Assembly: GCF_000708595.2 (NCBI RefSeq)
Contig: NZ_JARP01000002.1
Coordinates: 372,001 to 436,000 of the forward strand
Direction of reading: 5' to 3'
From: Flavobacterium sp. KJJ
Lineage (GTDB): Bacteria > Bacteroidota > Bacteroidia > Flavobacteriales > Flavobacteriaceae
DNA length: 64,000 nucleotides
Shown: piece by piece, positions 16,353 to 24,716 of the stretch
Position numbering within the stretch: position 1 is the first letter of the stretch
Layout: each line of letters opens with the position of its first letter
Made by a program: the position numbers and the translations under genes
The notes under the pieces: model-generated
What the model was told of the DNA's origin: nothing
Databases searched by the model: none
What the model saw: only the letters and a program-made list of their open reading frames with translations

Positions 16353-16778
16353 TTATTCTTTAGCAAAATCGACTAACAAATTTACCAATTTCTCTATTTC
16401 CTTTGGAGGAAAACCATTGTCGAAACCTTTAGTCTGATATGTTTTTTGATTGTGTGTTATGGTTAAATTTCCAATTGCGGCACCATCATAAAATCGTTTT
16501 TCTGTAGGTGCTTTTAAAGTTGGAACACTGTCTAAATTTATCTTTGAAAATGCCTCTGCAATCTGATTCCACTTTGCATCGTCAATTTTCGTTTCTACTG
16601 CTTCTGTATTTCTGCCATTTGTAACTGAAACAGTTTTGTCATGAACAAGTATCTTTTTAAAGAGTCCTCTTGAAACTGCAGTGTATTCGATTTGTGTTGC
16701 TGTCATATCTGCGGTTTTTTGACTTGAACAGCTCGTTCCGATAATAATCGTTAAGAGCAATAAAGATACTATTTTCAT
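16353..16778 (-). CDS. Small lipoprotein of unknown function between sufS and sufE
   Basis: 141 aa. The signal MKIVSLLLLTIIIGTSC ends in a lipobox-like IGTSC, so the protein is exported and lipid-anchored at Cys17. The body resembles short Bacteroidota proteins with a hydrophobic beta core (VSRGLFKKILVHDKTVSVT, then GAAIGNLTITHNQKTYQTKG); no named domain is recognised. It is packed tightly in the operon: 10 bp after sufS and 2 bp before sufE. An envelope protein wedged between two cytosolic sulfur-transfer genes is odd. The spacing argues for shared expression rather than shared function. Confidence 0.78.
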   Translation of the reverse strand: MKIVSLLLLTIIIGTSCSSQKTADMTATQIEYTAVSRGLFKKILVHDKTVSVTNGRNTEAVETKIDDAKWNQIAEAFSKINLDSVPTLKAPTEKRFYDGAAIGNLTITHNQKTYQTKGFDNGFPPKEIEKLVNLLVDFAKE

Positions 16779-16788
16779 AAAAGTTTTT

Positions 16789-18000
16789 TTAGCTTAACAT
16801 TGTTTGTGCTTTTTTCACAGCTTCGACCATTGTATCAATTTCTTCTTTTGTGTTGTAAAAAGAAAATGAAGCACGGATAGTTCCCGGAATGCAGAAGAAA
16901 TTCATAATAGGCTGCGCGCAATGATGTCCGGTTCTAACGGCAATTCCTAATTTATCAATAATTGAACCGATATCATACGGGTGAATTCCATCAATATTGA
17001 ATGAAACTACAGAAGCCTTTTTCCCAGTTCCGTAAATTTTTAAACCTTCGATTTCCAGCAAACGTTTTGTAGCATGTTCCAAAAGTTCATTTTCGTACTG
17101 CTGAATGTTTTCAAATCCAATATTGTTAAGATAATCAATAGCAGTTCCTAAAACAATTCCGCCAGCGATATTTGGAGTCCCGGCTTCAAATTTATGTGGA
17201 AGATCTGCGTAAGTTGTTTTCTCGAAAGTAACTTCTTTAATCATTTCGCCTCCGCCTTGATAAGGCGGCAATTTATTTAACCATTCTTCTTTTCCGTATA
17301 AAATTCCAGTTCCGGTAGGACCGCACATTTTATGTCCTGAAAAAGCATAAAAGTCACAATCTAAATCCTGAACATCTGGTTTTAAATGCGGAACAGCCTG
17401 AGCGCCATCAATTAAAACGGCAGCACCAACCGTGTGAGCTTTGTCAATAATATATTTAATCGGATTAATGATTCCGAGAGCATTTGAAATATGATTTACA
17501 GTTACAACTTTAGTTTTTTCTGATAGTAAAGCATCAAAAGCTTCTAAAATTAATTCTCCGTTTTCGTTTATCGGAATAACTTTTAAAACTGCTCCTGTTT
17601 TTTCGCATAACATTTGCCAAGGCACTATATTACTATGATGTTCTAATGAGGAAACAAGTACTTCATCGCCTGGTTTTAAGATAGAAGCAAAACCGTTGGC
17701 TACTAAATTGATTCCGAATGTTGTTCCAGAAGTAAAAAGTACTTCATGCGCGAATTTTGCATTTATGTGTTCTTTTACTTTTCCACGAGAAACCTCATAA
17801 GCATCAGTCGCTAACTGGCTTAAAGTGTGAACGCCACGATGAATATTGGCATTGATTTCCTGATAATATTTTACTTCAGCATCAATTACAACTTGTGGTT
17901 TTTGCGAAGTAGCACCGTTATCGAAATATACTAATGGTTTTCCGTTTACAGTTTGTGAAAGTATCGGAAAATCAGCTCTTATTTTTTGAATATCTAGCAT
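16789..18000 (-). CDS. sufS: Cysteine desulfurase SufS
   Basis: 403 aa, class II (SufS/CsdA) PLP enzyme that takes sulfur from L-cysteine for Fe-S cluster assembly. Seen: SLEHHSNIVPWQ (118-129), the PLP-binding Lys224 in FSGHKMCGPTG, and the persulfide-carrying Cys361 in RTGHHCAQP. RxGxHCAQP is the class II form. The ATG at 18000 gives the standard start MLDIQKIRADFPIL. It has its own -7 box upstream, because the preceding gene runs the opposite way and interrupts the suf transcript. Confidence 0.96.
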   Translation of the reverse strand: MLDIQKIRADFPILSQTVNGKPLVYFDNGATSQKPQVVIDAEVKYYQEINANIHRGVHTLSQLATDAYEVSRGKVKEHINAKFAHEVLFTSGTTFGINLVANGFASILKPGDEVLVSSLEHHSNIVPWQMLCEKTGAVLKVIPINENGELILEAFDALLSEKTKVVTVNHISNALGIINPIKYIIDKAHTVGAAVLIDGAQAVPHLKPDVQDLDCDFYAFSGHKMCGPTGTGILYGKEEWLNKLPPYQGGGEMIKEVTFEKTTYADLPHKFEAGTPNIAGGIVLGTAIDYLNNIGFENIQQYENELLEHATKRLLEIEGLKIYGTGKKASVVSFNIDGIHPYDIGSIIDKLGIAVRTGHHCAQPIMNFFCIPGTIRASFSFYNTKEEIDTMVEAVKKAQTMLS

Positions 18001-18025
18001 GTCTTATTTAGAAAAAATCTATTTA

Positions 18026-18033
18026 CAAAAGTA
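18026..18033 (-). promoter_or_regulatory. -7 box upstream of sufS
   Basis: TACTTTTG on the minus strand, 25 bp before the sufS ATG; matches TAnnTTTG, -33 not clear. It implies separate transcription of sufS-lipoprotein-sufE. Confidence 0.55.
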
Positions 18034-18221
18034 CTAAAACTAAATTGGTTTACCCATGAAAACTATAATTTCCTTTTATAGCGCCATTAGTGAGAGGCCT
18101 AAATAGCAATTCCGTAAAATTTATTTCTATTTTATAAATTATCCGAATTAGAAATCTAAATTGAGTTCTAAAAACGTGATCATAAATTAATTATATTGCA
18201 ATAAAAATACCTGTAAACATT

Positions 18222-19571
18222 ATGAAAAAATTTCTCAAAGTAGTTGCACTTGCTTTAATTCTTGCCTTTTTATATTTCGGATTTACAACGTATCCAAAAC
18301 TCGATTTAATTTCGGGTTTCTCTGCAAAAAGCATTGCATCAGGACATTTTATCGATAATCGTTCGAAAGAATTAATCGAAAAAACAGATAATGACATTAA
18401 GATGATTGATTTGGCAACGAATGCAATTGATGATGCGGGAAAATTTGCAACTTCAAATGTTTACGGTTTAAAAGAAAGAAAAGCCATTTACAGAGAAGGT
18501 TTAGGAGCAGTTTTAATTAATGATAATTTTGATGTTTCGAAACCGTATCTGCTTCCAAAGAGAACTAAACTCGTAAATAATTTAGCTTTCCCTTATGGGA
18601 ATAATGAGCCAAAAGATACTTTGTTTGCGGATGTAGATTGTTCGAAATTAAAAAAAGCCGTTGAAAATGCCTTTGATAAATCTAGCGGAGGAACAAAAAA
18701 AACCCGTGCCGTTGTAGTTTTATATAAAGACAAATTAATCGCCGAAAAATACGATAAAGGTTTTACTAAAGACAGTAAAATTTTAGGCTGGTCGATGACG
18801 AAAAGTATCACAAGTTCGGCTTTTGGAGTTTTGGCAAAACAACGTAAAATCGATATTTATAAACCTGCTCCAGTTGCCGAGTGGAAAAATGACGAACGCA
18901 AAAATATTACGCTTAACGATTTGCTTCACATGAATTCTGGTTTAGAATGGGAAGAGAATTACAGCACAATCTGCGATGCCACAAAAATGCTTTTTCAGGC
19001 GGAAGATATGGGAAAAGTACAAATGGATAAGCCAGCAGAATTTAAACCCAATACACATTGGAATTATTCGTCTGGAACAACCAATTTATTGTCCCTGATT
19101 TTAAGAAGACAATTTAAAACACAGCAAGAATATCTTGATTTTTGGTACAGTGCCGTAATCGACAAAATAGGAATGAATTCGATGATTGTGGAACAGGATA
19201 TGTCAGGAACTTTCGTTGGTTCTTCTTACGGATGGGCAACCCCGCGCGATTGGTCAAAATTTGGATTATTATATCTGCATAAAGGAAACTGGAACGGCGA
19301 ACAAATCCTTGACGAAAGCTGGGTAAAATACACCGCAACACCAACCAATACTTCTGAGGGTAAATACGGAGCTCAATTTTGGCTAAACGCAGGCGGGAAA
19401 TTCCCAGATGTTCCTCGTGATATGTTTTATTGCAGCGGATATCAAGGTCAAATGGTGGCAATTATTCCGTCTCTGGATATGGTAATTGTGAGAATGGGAG
19501 TAAGAGAGGGTGATAAAAGTTTTGATTTTAATGGGTTTTTGAAAGAGGTGATTTCTTCAATAAAAAAATAA
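18222..19571 (+). CDS. Serine hydrolase, beta-lactamase/penicillin-binding-protein-like (class C fold)
   Basis: 449 aa. One N-terminal hydrophobic segment (ALALILAFLYFGFTTY) acts as signal or anchor. About 120 residues without known domain follow, then a beta-lactamase-related domain. Seen: SxxK with Ser191 and Lys194 in GWSMTKSITSS; the second motif Tyr282 in WNYSSGTTNLL; and a final CSGYQGQMVAIIPS where the third motif lies. Such proteins include esterases, D-amino-acid peptidases and inactive PBPs, so antibiotic resistance should not be assumed. It runs against the suf genes on both sides and meets sufD tail to tail across a palindrome. Confidence 0.87.
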   Translation: MKKFLKVVALALILAFLYFGFTTYPKLDLISGFSAKSIASGHFIDNRSKELIEKTDNDIKMIDLATNAIDDAGKFATSNVYGLKERKAIYREGLGAVLINDNFDVSKPYLLPKRTKLVNNLAFPYGNNEPKDTLFADVDCSKLKKAVENAFDKSSGGTKKTRAVVVLYKDKLIAEKYDKGFTKDSKILGWSMTKSITSSAFGVLAKQRKIDIYKPAPVAEWKNDERKNITLNDLLHMNSGLEWEENYSTICDATKMLFQAEDMGKVQMDKPAEFKPNTHWNYSSGTTNLLSLILRRQFKTQQEYLDFWYSAVIDKIGMNSMIVEQDMSGTFVGSSYGWATPRDWSKFGLLYLHKGNWNGEQILDESWVKYTATPTNTSEGKYGAQFWLNAGGKFPDVPRDMFYCSGYQGQMVAIIPSLDMVIVRMGVREGDKSFDFNGFLKEVISSIKK

Positions 19572-19573
19572 AA

Positions 19574-19669
19574 TTTTACCGCAAAGACGCCAAGTAAAAG
19601 CGCAAAGTTCGCAAAGCTTATAATAAACTTTGCGAACTTTGCGTAAATCTTAGCGTACCTTGCGGTTAA
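19574..19669. repeat. Nested palindromic element, CCGCAAAG family (copy 2)
   Basis: The inner perfect 16-bp stem CGCAAAGTTCGCAAAG (19601-19616) pairs with 19628-19643. The outer arms TTTTACCGCAAAG (from 19574) and CTTGCGGTTAA (19658-19669) are imperfect. It fills the gap between convergent serine hydrolase and sufD, and could terminate both. Confidence 0.82.
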
Positions 19670-19673
19670 GCTA

Positions 19674-20990
19674 TTACAAATCAAATCCTAAATTAACGCC
19701 CAATTTCATAGCGATAATTTTAGTAATTCTTTGTTTTAATTCCGGTATTTTGATGCTCTCGATAACGGCATTTGAGAATGCGTACATCAATAAAGCTTTA
19801 GCTTCTTTTTTCGGGATTCCGCGAGACTGCATGTAGAACATTGCTGTTTCGTCAAGCTGTCCAACTGTACAACCGTGAGAACATTTTACGTCATCTGCAA
19901 AAATCTCTAATTGTGGTTTTGCATTTATAGTTGCTTTGTCACTCAATAAAATATTGTTGCTTTTTTGGAAAGCATTTGTTTTTTGAGCTTCTTTTTCTAC
20001 CAAAACTTTTCCGTTGAAAACTCCAGTCGAACGATCAGAGAAAATTCCTTTATAATCTTGGAAACTTTCGCAATTTGGTGTCGCGTGGTTTACCAAAGTA
20101 TAATGATCAACGTGTTGTTTTTCGCCAATAATAGTGATTCCGTTTAAGGTGCTTGTCAATCTTTCTCCAAAATGATAAAAGTTCAAATTGTTACGAGTTA
20201 GATTTCCTCCAAACGAGAATGTATGTACATAAACGTGACTTTCTTGTTGTTGCGAAACATAAGTGTTGTCAATTAAATTCGCTTCAAGATTGTCGTTTTG
20301 AATTTTGTAGTGATCTACAATTGCACGTTTTTGAGCAAAAATCTCTGTAACCGAATTGGTCAAAACAGGGTTTTCATTCAAACTTTGGTGACGCTCGATA
20401 ATTTGAACATGTGAATTCTCTCCAACAATAATCAAATTTCTTGGCTGAACCATTAATGCAGCTTCGTTTCCTGTTGAGAAATACATGATCTCGATAGGTT
20501 TGTCAGCAACTTTCTTTTTCGGAATATTGATAAATGCGCCTTCAGATGCAAAAGCAGTATTCAACGAAGTTAAACTTTCGTCTTTGCTTGCAATTTGATT
20601 GAAGTAGGTATCAATAACCATTTTATATTTTGGTTTGGTCAATGCCGATGACATCAAACAAACATCGATTCCGTCGTGAGTTGTAGAAGACAAATGCGAA
20701 CTAAAAACCCCATCAATAAATACTAATTTATAAGTATCAATTTCGTGTAAAAAATATTTTTTTACCTGATTAAATTCGATTGCATTTTCTTCTTTTGGAA
20801 AAACCGTAAAGTCATTTTTTAAGATGGCGTTTAGCGATGTATATTTCCAAGCTTCTTCTTTTTTGGTTGGGAAACCTTTATTTTCGAAGTTTTTTAAAGC
20901 ATTTGTGCGTATGTCATGTAAATCTGAATGTACATCGACACGCTCTTCAAAAGCCATAAAAGACGATACTAATTTTTCTTTTAAATCCAT
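19674..20990 (-). CDS. sufD: SufD, Fe-S cluster assembly protein
   Basis: 438 aa. SufD partners SufB and SufC in the SufBC2D scaffold and is needed for iron entry. Seen: GFPTKKEEAWKYTSL near residue 40, the family entry motif; the beta-helix core with RNLIIVGENSHVQIIERH; and the conserved C-terminal KCSHGCTVGQLDETAMFYMQ followed by RGIPKKEAKALL. It lies downstream of sufC, but the four-helix-bundle gene and its flanking repeats are inserted between them. Confidence 0.95.
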   Translation of the reverse strand: MDLKEKLVSSFMAFEERVDVHSDLHDIRTNALKNFENKGFPTKKEEAWKYTSLNAILKNDFTVFPKEENAIEFNQVKKYFLHEIDTYKLVFIDGVFSSHLSSTTHDGIDVCLMSSALTKPKYKMVIDTYFNQIASKDESLTSLNTAFASEGAFINIPKKKVADKPIEIMYFSTGNEAALMVQPRNLIIVGENSHVQIIERHQSLNENPVLTNSVTEIFAQKRAIVDHYKIQNDNLEANLIDNTYVSQQQESHVYVHTFSFGGNLTRNNLNFYHFGERLTSTLNGITIIGEKQHVDHYTLVNHATPNCESFQDYKGIFSDRSTGVFNGKVLVEKEAQKTNAFQKSNNILLSDKATINAKPQLEIFADDVKCSHGCTVGQLDETAMFYMQSRGIPKKEAKALLMYAFSNAVIESIKIPELKQRITKIIAMKLGVNLGFDL

Positions 20991-21011
20991 TGTTCTTTTG
21001 TTTCCTTCGGT

Positions 21012-21505
21012 GTTTCAGGTTTCAAGTTTCAGGTTGCCTATTGAAACTTATTCCCCTTGAAATCTTTTTTATTTAGGTAAGTGATAAAGTTTTTTATTTT
21101 ACCGCTTAAATTTTCATAATCCTTTTTTAAAGCTTCGAATTTTTCTTCTGAAATATAATCAAAATCAAAAACCCGATATAATTGAGATCTTGTTTCTCCG
21201 GCTGAACCTTTTGCAATTGATAAAAATTGTCGAAATTCTAAATTTCCATCTCTTTCAAATCCTTCAGCAATATTATCCATTACTGAGCCAGAAGAACTTT
21301 TGATTTGATTTTTAAATCTGAGGTCAGATCTTAGCTCTGTTTCAACTGAAATAGAATGTATTTCTTTTGCTAATCGTCGAGCCTCTTTCCAAATTCCTAA
21401 ATCCTCAAATCTATTAATTGTTGCCATTTCTGCTTTTGTTATTTTAAGTTAAAACTTACAAATATAGTTTGTAACTTGAAACTAAAAAAACATGAAACCT
21501 GAAAC
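21012..21505. repeat. Inverted-repeat pair framing the four-helix-bundle gene
   Basis: GTTTCAGGTTTC (21012-21023) is the exact reverse complement of GAAACCTGAAAC (21494-21505), and GTTTCAAG (21019-21026) that of CTTGAAAC (21475-21482). The arms tightly bracket the single gene 21038-21427, in the space between sufC and sufD. No target-site duplication was recognised. Confidence 0.7.
21038..21427 (-). CDS. Four-helix-bundle protein (23S rRNA intervening-sequence protein family)
   Basis: 129 aa, all helical, no signal. The motif run FEDLGIWKEARRLAKEIH, QIKSSSGSVMDNIAEGFER and FLSIAKGSAGETRSQLYR is that of the S23/IVP four-helix-bundle family. Members were first seen in intervening sequences of 23S rRNA genes and are related to the Avd accessory protein of diversity-generating retroelements. 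No reverse transcriptase or variable repeat is nearby. It is framed by inverted repeats and inserted between sufC and sufD, so it is probably an acquired module. Function unknown; a nucleic-acid-binding pentameric role is known for the Avd relative only. Confidence 0.9.
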   Translation of the reverse strand: MATINRFEDLGIWKEARRLAKEIHSISVETELRSDLRFKNQIKSSSGSVMDNIAEGFERDGNLEFRQFLSIAKGSAGETRSQLYRVFDFDYISEEKFEALKKDYENLSGKIKNFITYLNKKDFKGNKFQ

Positions 21506-21511
21506 AAAAAT

Positions 21512-22258
21512 CTAGTTCTCCGCTTTAATCCAGTCGTATCCTTTTTCTTCCAATTCGTAAGCCAATTCTTTTCCGCCAGATTTTACGATTCTTCCGTTGT
21601 AAAGAACGTGAACGAAATCCGGAACGATATAATCTAACAAACGTTGGTAGTGCGTGATAACGATAATAGCGTTTTTGTCGCTTTTTAATTTGTTAACTCC
21701 GTTAGCTACAATTCTTAAAGCATCGATATCAAGACCAGAATCGGTTTCGTCAAGGATGGCTAATTTTGGCTCTAACATTGCCATTTGAAAAATTTCGTTT
21801 CTTTTTTTCTCTCCTCCAGAAAAACCTTCGTTTAAAGAACGAGATAAAAATTTACGGTCGATTTCTAATAATTCAGATTTCTCACGAATTACTTTCAACA
21901 TTTCGTTTGCCGGCATTTCTTCTTGACCGTTTGCTTTGCGAGTTTCGTTGATTGCAGTTTTCATGAAGTTTGTTACACTTACTCCAGGAATTTCTACAGG
22001 ATATTGAAACGAAAGGAAAACTCCTTTGTGTGCTCTTTCTTCCGGAGCTAAATCAGCAAGATCTTCTCCGTCAAGGATAACTTCTCCATCAGTAACTTCG
22101 TAGTTTTCGTTTCCGGCAATTACAGCCGAAAGTGTACTTTTTCCAGAACCGTTTGGTCCCATGATAGCGTGTACTTCGCCAGCTTTAACTTCTATATTAA
22201 TTCCTTTCAGGATTTCTTTATCACCAATTGAGGCGTGAAGGTTTTTTATTGATAACAT
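21512..22258 (-). CDS. sufC: SufC, Fe-S assembly ATPase
   Basis: 248 aa, an ABC-type ATPase that drives rearrangement of the SufBCD scaffold; soluble, with no membrane partner. Seen: Walker A GPNGSGKST (34-42), signature FSGGEKKRNE (146-155) and Walker B LAILDETDSGLD (167-178), the SufC-specific form with Asp after Thr. The ATG at 22258 gives the normal N-terminus. It begins 13 bp after the flavodoxin-like gene, so it is in one transcript with the genes upstream. Confidence 0.97.
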   Translation of the reverse strand: MLSIKNLHASIGDKEILKGINIEVKAGEVHAIMGPNGSGKSTLSAVIAGNENYEVTDGEVILDGEDLADLAPEERAHKGVFLSFQYPVEIPGVSVTNFMKTAINETRKANGQEEMPANEMLKVIREKSELLEIDRKFLSRSLNEGFSGGEKKRNEIFQMAMLEPKLAILDETDSGLDIDALRIVANGVNKLKSDKNAIIVITHYQRLLDYIVPDFVHVLYNGRIVKSGGKELAYELEEKGYDWIKAEN

Positions 22259-22271
22259 TGTTTTTTTTATT

Positions 22272-22760
22272 TTATATAAATGTCAATTCTATTTTTGTTT
22301 GTTGGTTTAGGATGTTAGCATTAAAATGCGCATGTCCTAAATATTCCATGCCTAAATAATCGGCTGTTTTTTTGAACGGGATATAAAAGCTTTCTTCGAT
22401 TTCATTATCGTGCGAATTTGATATCACACCAATTTTTTTTCCTCTAAGTTTTCTTCCAGTCTCTTTTTCAATTCGGATTAAATCTGAAAAACGATCAAAA
22501 AAGACCTTCAATATTCCACTCATGTTATACCAATATACAGGCGTTGCAAAAATTAAAGTGTCGTAATTTTCAATAATTCCTTTTATCAAAGGGAAAAAAT
22601 CATCTTCTCTGTTTTTGCTTTCGTAATCATAATAAGAAATATTAAAATCGCTTAAATTAATTACTTCTATTCCGTGTTCTTTAGAAATCTCATCAACAAT
22701 TTTTGTTGTGTTTCCGTTTTTTCTTGAAGAACCTAAAATGATTACTTTTCTATTTTCCAT
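22272..22760 (-). CDS. Flavodoxin-like NAD(P)H-dependent FMN reductase
   Basis: 162 aa. Flavodoxin fold of the NADPH-dependent FMN reductase/WrbA-like superfamily. The phosphate-binding loop is GSSRKNGNTTKI (10-21), and ATPVYWYNMSGILKVFFDRF (about 92-111) is the characteristic flavin-contact block. It lacks the cysteine motif of iron-sulfur flavoproteins. It is inserted between sufB and sufC together with the toxin-antitoxin pair and is closely packed (6 bp from the toxin gene, 13 bp from sufC). A reductant role for Suf is conceivable but unproven. Confidence 0.87.
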   Translation of the reverse strand: MENRKVIILGSSRKNGNTTKIVDEISKEHGIEVINLSDFNISYYDYESKNREDDFFPLIKGIIENYDTLIFATPVYWYNMSGILKVFFDRFSDLIRIEKETGRKLRGKKIGVISNSHDNEIEESFYIPFKKTADYLGMEYLGHAHFNANILNQQTKIELTFI

Positions 22761-22766
22761 TAATAC

Positions 22767-23039
22767 TTATTCGTAATGTCCTTTCAATGAAAGAATATTT
22801 AGTATTTCAATTGTGTTTTCATCAATTATCTCATATACTAATCGATGTTCTTGATCAATTCTGCGTGACCAAACACCAGATAGATTATATTTTAATTGTT
22901 CTGGTTTTCCAATGCCTTCAAAAGGACTTTCTTGAATTGCCCGTAATAATTCAGAGATTTTCTTTAAGATTTTCTTATTTCCCGATTTACTCCAAAACTC
23001 CAGATCATTTTCTGCTTTTCTCGAAAAAACTATTTCCAT
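22767..23039 (-). CDS. Txe/YoeB family mRNA-interferase toxin
   Basis: 90 aa, full family length. Seen: the RelE-like fold blocks MEIVFSRKAENDLEFW, SPFEGIGKPEQLK (Glu41) and GVWSRRIDQEHRLVYEI (Arg59/Arg60, His65, Arg66). The C-terminal SLKGHYE places His88-Tyr89 where YoeB has its catalytic end. All residues needed for ribosome-dependent mRNA cleavage appear present. The start overlaps the last 10 bases of the antitoxin gene, the normal arrangement for co-translation. The pair is inserted in the suf operon between sufB and the flavodoxin gene. Confidence 0.9.
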   Translation of the reverse strand: MEIVFSRKAENDLEFWSKSGNKKILKKISELLRAIQESPFEGIGKPEQLKYNLSGVWSRRIDQEHRLVYEIIDENTIEILNILSLKGHYE

Positions 23040-23236
23040 AGTTTATCGATATCTTCTATTGTCATTTTGACGCCCTTGCCTTGTCTAAGTTCTTCTCTTG
23101 CTTCAAGAATTTCTTTTACAAATTCTGGATTATATGGTTTTTCATTTTTTTCAACAATTTCAAAACCAAGAGATTTTGCCAGTGATTGAAAAACTGGAAA
23201 ATCTTTTTTCTTTACATTTTTTAAGATGATATCCAT
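23030..23236 (-). CDS. Putative antitoxin partner of the YoeB-like toxin
   Basis: 68 aa. It does not look like YefM/Phd, the usual partner of YoeB. Instead it starts MDIILKNVKKKDFPVFQSLA and ends in a charged helix (FVKEILEAREELRQGKGVKM) plus IEDIDKLWK. This layout recalls the short DUF2683-like proteins found beside RelE-type toxins in Bacteroidota. The antitoxin call rests on size, position directly before the toxin and a 10-base overlap. A DNA-binding domain is not obvious, so operon self-repression is uncertain. Confidence 0.78.
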   Translation of the reverse strand: MDIILKNVKKKDFPVFQSLAKSLGFEIVEKNEKPYNPEFVKEILEAREELRQGKGVKMTIEDIDKLWK

Positions 23237-23251
23237 ATCGCTTTGTTATTA

Positions 23252-24700
23252 TTATCCAACAGATCCTTCCAAAGAAATCTCTAATAATTTTTGAGCTTCA
23301 ACAGCAAATTCCATTGGTAATTTGTTCAATACATCTTTACTGAAACCGTTTACAATTAAGGCAATCGCTTTTTCAGTCGGAATACCTCTTTGGTTGCAAT
23401 AAAAAACCTGATCTTCTCCAATTTTACTTGTAGTTGCTTCGTGTTCTATTTTAGCCGATGGATTTTTACTTTCGATATAAGGGAAAGTATGCGCTCCACA
23501 ATTGTTTCCCATTAAAAGAGAATCACATTGCGAAAAGTTTCTTGCGTTCTCAGCTCTAGGGCTAATTTGCACTAATCCACGGTAACTGTTTTGTGATTTA
23601 CCAGCCGAAATACCTTTAGAAATAATAGTCGATTTAGTGTTTTTTCCTAAATGGATCATTTTCGTTCCAGTATCTGCTTGTTGGTAATTATTGGTAACGG
23701 CAATTGAATAAAATTCTCCTACCGAATTATCTCCTTTAAGTATACAAGAAGGATATTTCCACGTAACTGCAGAACCAGTTTCTACTTGTGTCCATGAAAT
23801 TTTAGCGTTTGTTTCGCATAAACCTCTTTTGGTTACGAAGTTATAAACTCCACCTTTTCCTTCTTTGTTTCCAGGAAACCAGTTTTGAACGGTAGAATAT
23901 TTAATTTCAGCATCATCCAACGCGATTAATTCCACTACTGCAGCGTGCAATTGGTTTTCGTCACGGCTTGGAGCTGTACATCCTTCTAAGTAAGACACAT
24001 AACTTCCTGCATCTGCAATAACAAGAGTTCTTTCGAATTGTCCCGTTCCTGCCTGATTGATTCTGAAATACGTTGAAAGTTCCATTGGGCAACGAACGCC
24101 TTTTGGAATATAACAGAAACTTCCGTCAGAGAAAACCGCTGAGTTTAATGCTGCATAAAAGTTATCTTTTTGAGGTACAACAGTTCCTAAATATTTACGA
24201 ACTAGTTCTGGATGTTCTTTGATTGCTTCAGAAATTGGACAGAAAATAATTCCTTTTTCTCCCAACGTTTTCTTGAAAGTAGTAGCTACAGAAACAGAAT
24301 CGACCACAATATCCATAGCGACATTGTTCATCATTTTTTGTTCATCTACAGAAATTCCAAGCTTTTTGTACATCTCTAAAAGTTCAGGATCTACATCGTC
24401 TAAAGTTTTGTTCGGATCAACTTGTTTTGGAGCTGAATAGTATGAAATTGCCTGAAAATCTGGCTTTTGATAATGAACATTTGCCCATTCTGGCTCGATC
24501 ATTTCTTTCCATGCACGAAAAGCTTCTATACGCCAATCGGTCATCCATTCTGGTTCTCCTTTTTTAAGAGAAATAGCTCTTACAATTTCTTCGTTTAGAC
24601 CAATAGGAAACGTCTCCGATTCAATATCGGTGTAAAATCCGTATTCGTATTCTTTAGTTTCGAGTTCGATTTTTAAATCGTCTTCTGTGTATTTGCTCAT
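23252..24700 (-). CDS. sufB: SufB, Fe-S cluster scaffold protein
   Basis: 482 aa from ATG 24700, whose product [13 protein letters not shown] matches the family; an upstream in-frame start at 24745 reads through repeat-like DNA and is rejected. SufB carries the nascent cluster in the SufBC2D complex. Seen: [37 protein letters not shown], the core [20 protein letters not shown], and the C-terminal [19 protein letters not shown] with the conserved Cys of the assembly site. Fifteen bp downstream starts the antitoxin gene, so the accessory genes share its transcript. Confidence 0.97.
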   Translation of the reverse strand: MSKYTEDDLKIELETKEYEYGFYTDIESETFPIGLNEEIVRAISLKKGEPEWMTDWRIEAFRAWKEMIEPEWANVHYQKPDFQAISYYSAPKQVDPNKTLDDVDPELLEMYKKLGISVDEQKMMNNVAMDIVVDSVSVATTFKKTLGEKGIIFCPISEAIKEHPELVRKYLGTVVPQKDNFYAALNSAVFSDGSFCYIPKGVRCPMELSTYFRINQAGTGQFERTLVIADAGSYVSYLEGCTAPSRDENQLHAAVVELIALDDAEIKYSTVQNWFPGNKEGKGGVYNFVTKRGLCETNAKISWTQVETGSAVTWKYPSCILKGDNSVGEFYSIAVTNNYQQADTGTKMIHLGKNTKSTIISKGISAGKSQNSYRGLVQISPRAENARNFSQCDSLLMGNNCGAHTFPYIESKNPSAKIEHEATTSKIGEDQVFYCNQRGIPTEKAIALIVNGFSKDVLNKLPMEFAVEAQKLLEISLEGSVG

Positions 24701-24716
24701 TTTTTTTTTATTGAAA

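Noticed and set aside
18222..19571. Antibiotic-resistance beta-lactamase
   Set aside because: SxxK and Tyr motifs fit the broad serine-hydrolase/PBP-like family; nothing indicates beta-lactam hydrolysis specifically.
21012..21505. Insertion sequence or diversity-generating retroelement around the four-helix-bundle gene
   Set aside because: No transposase, reverse transcriptase or template/variable repeat pair is present; only the arms and the single gene can be supported.
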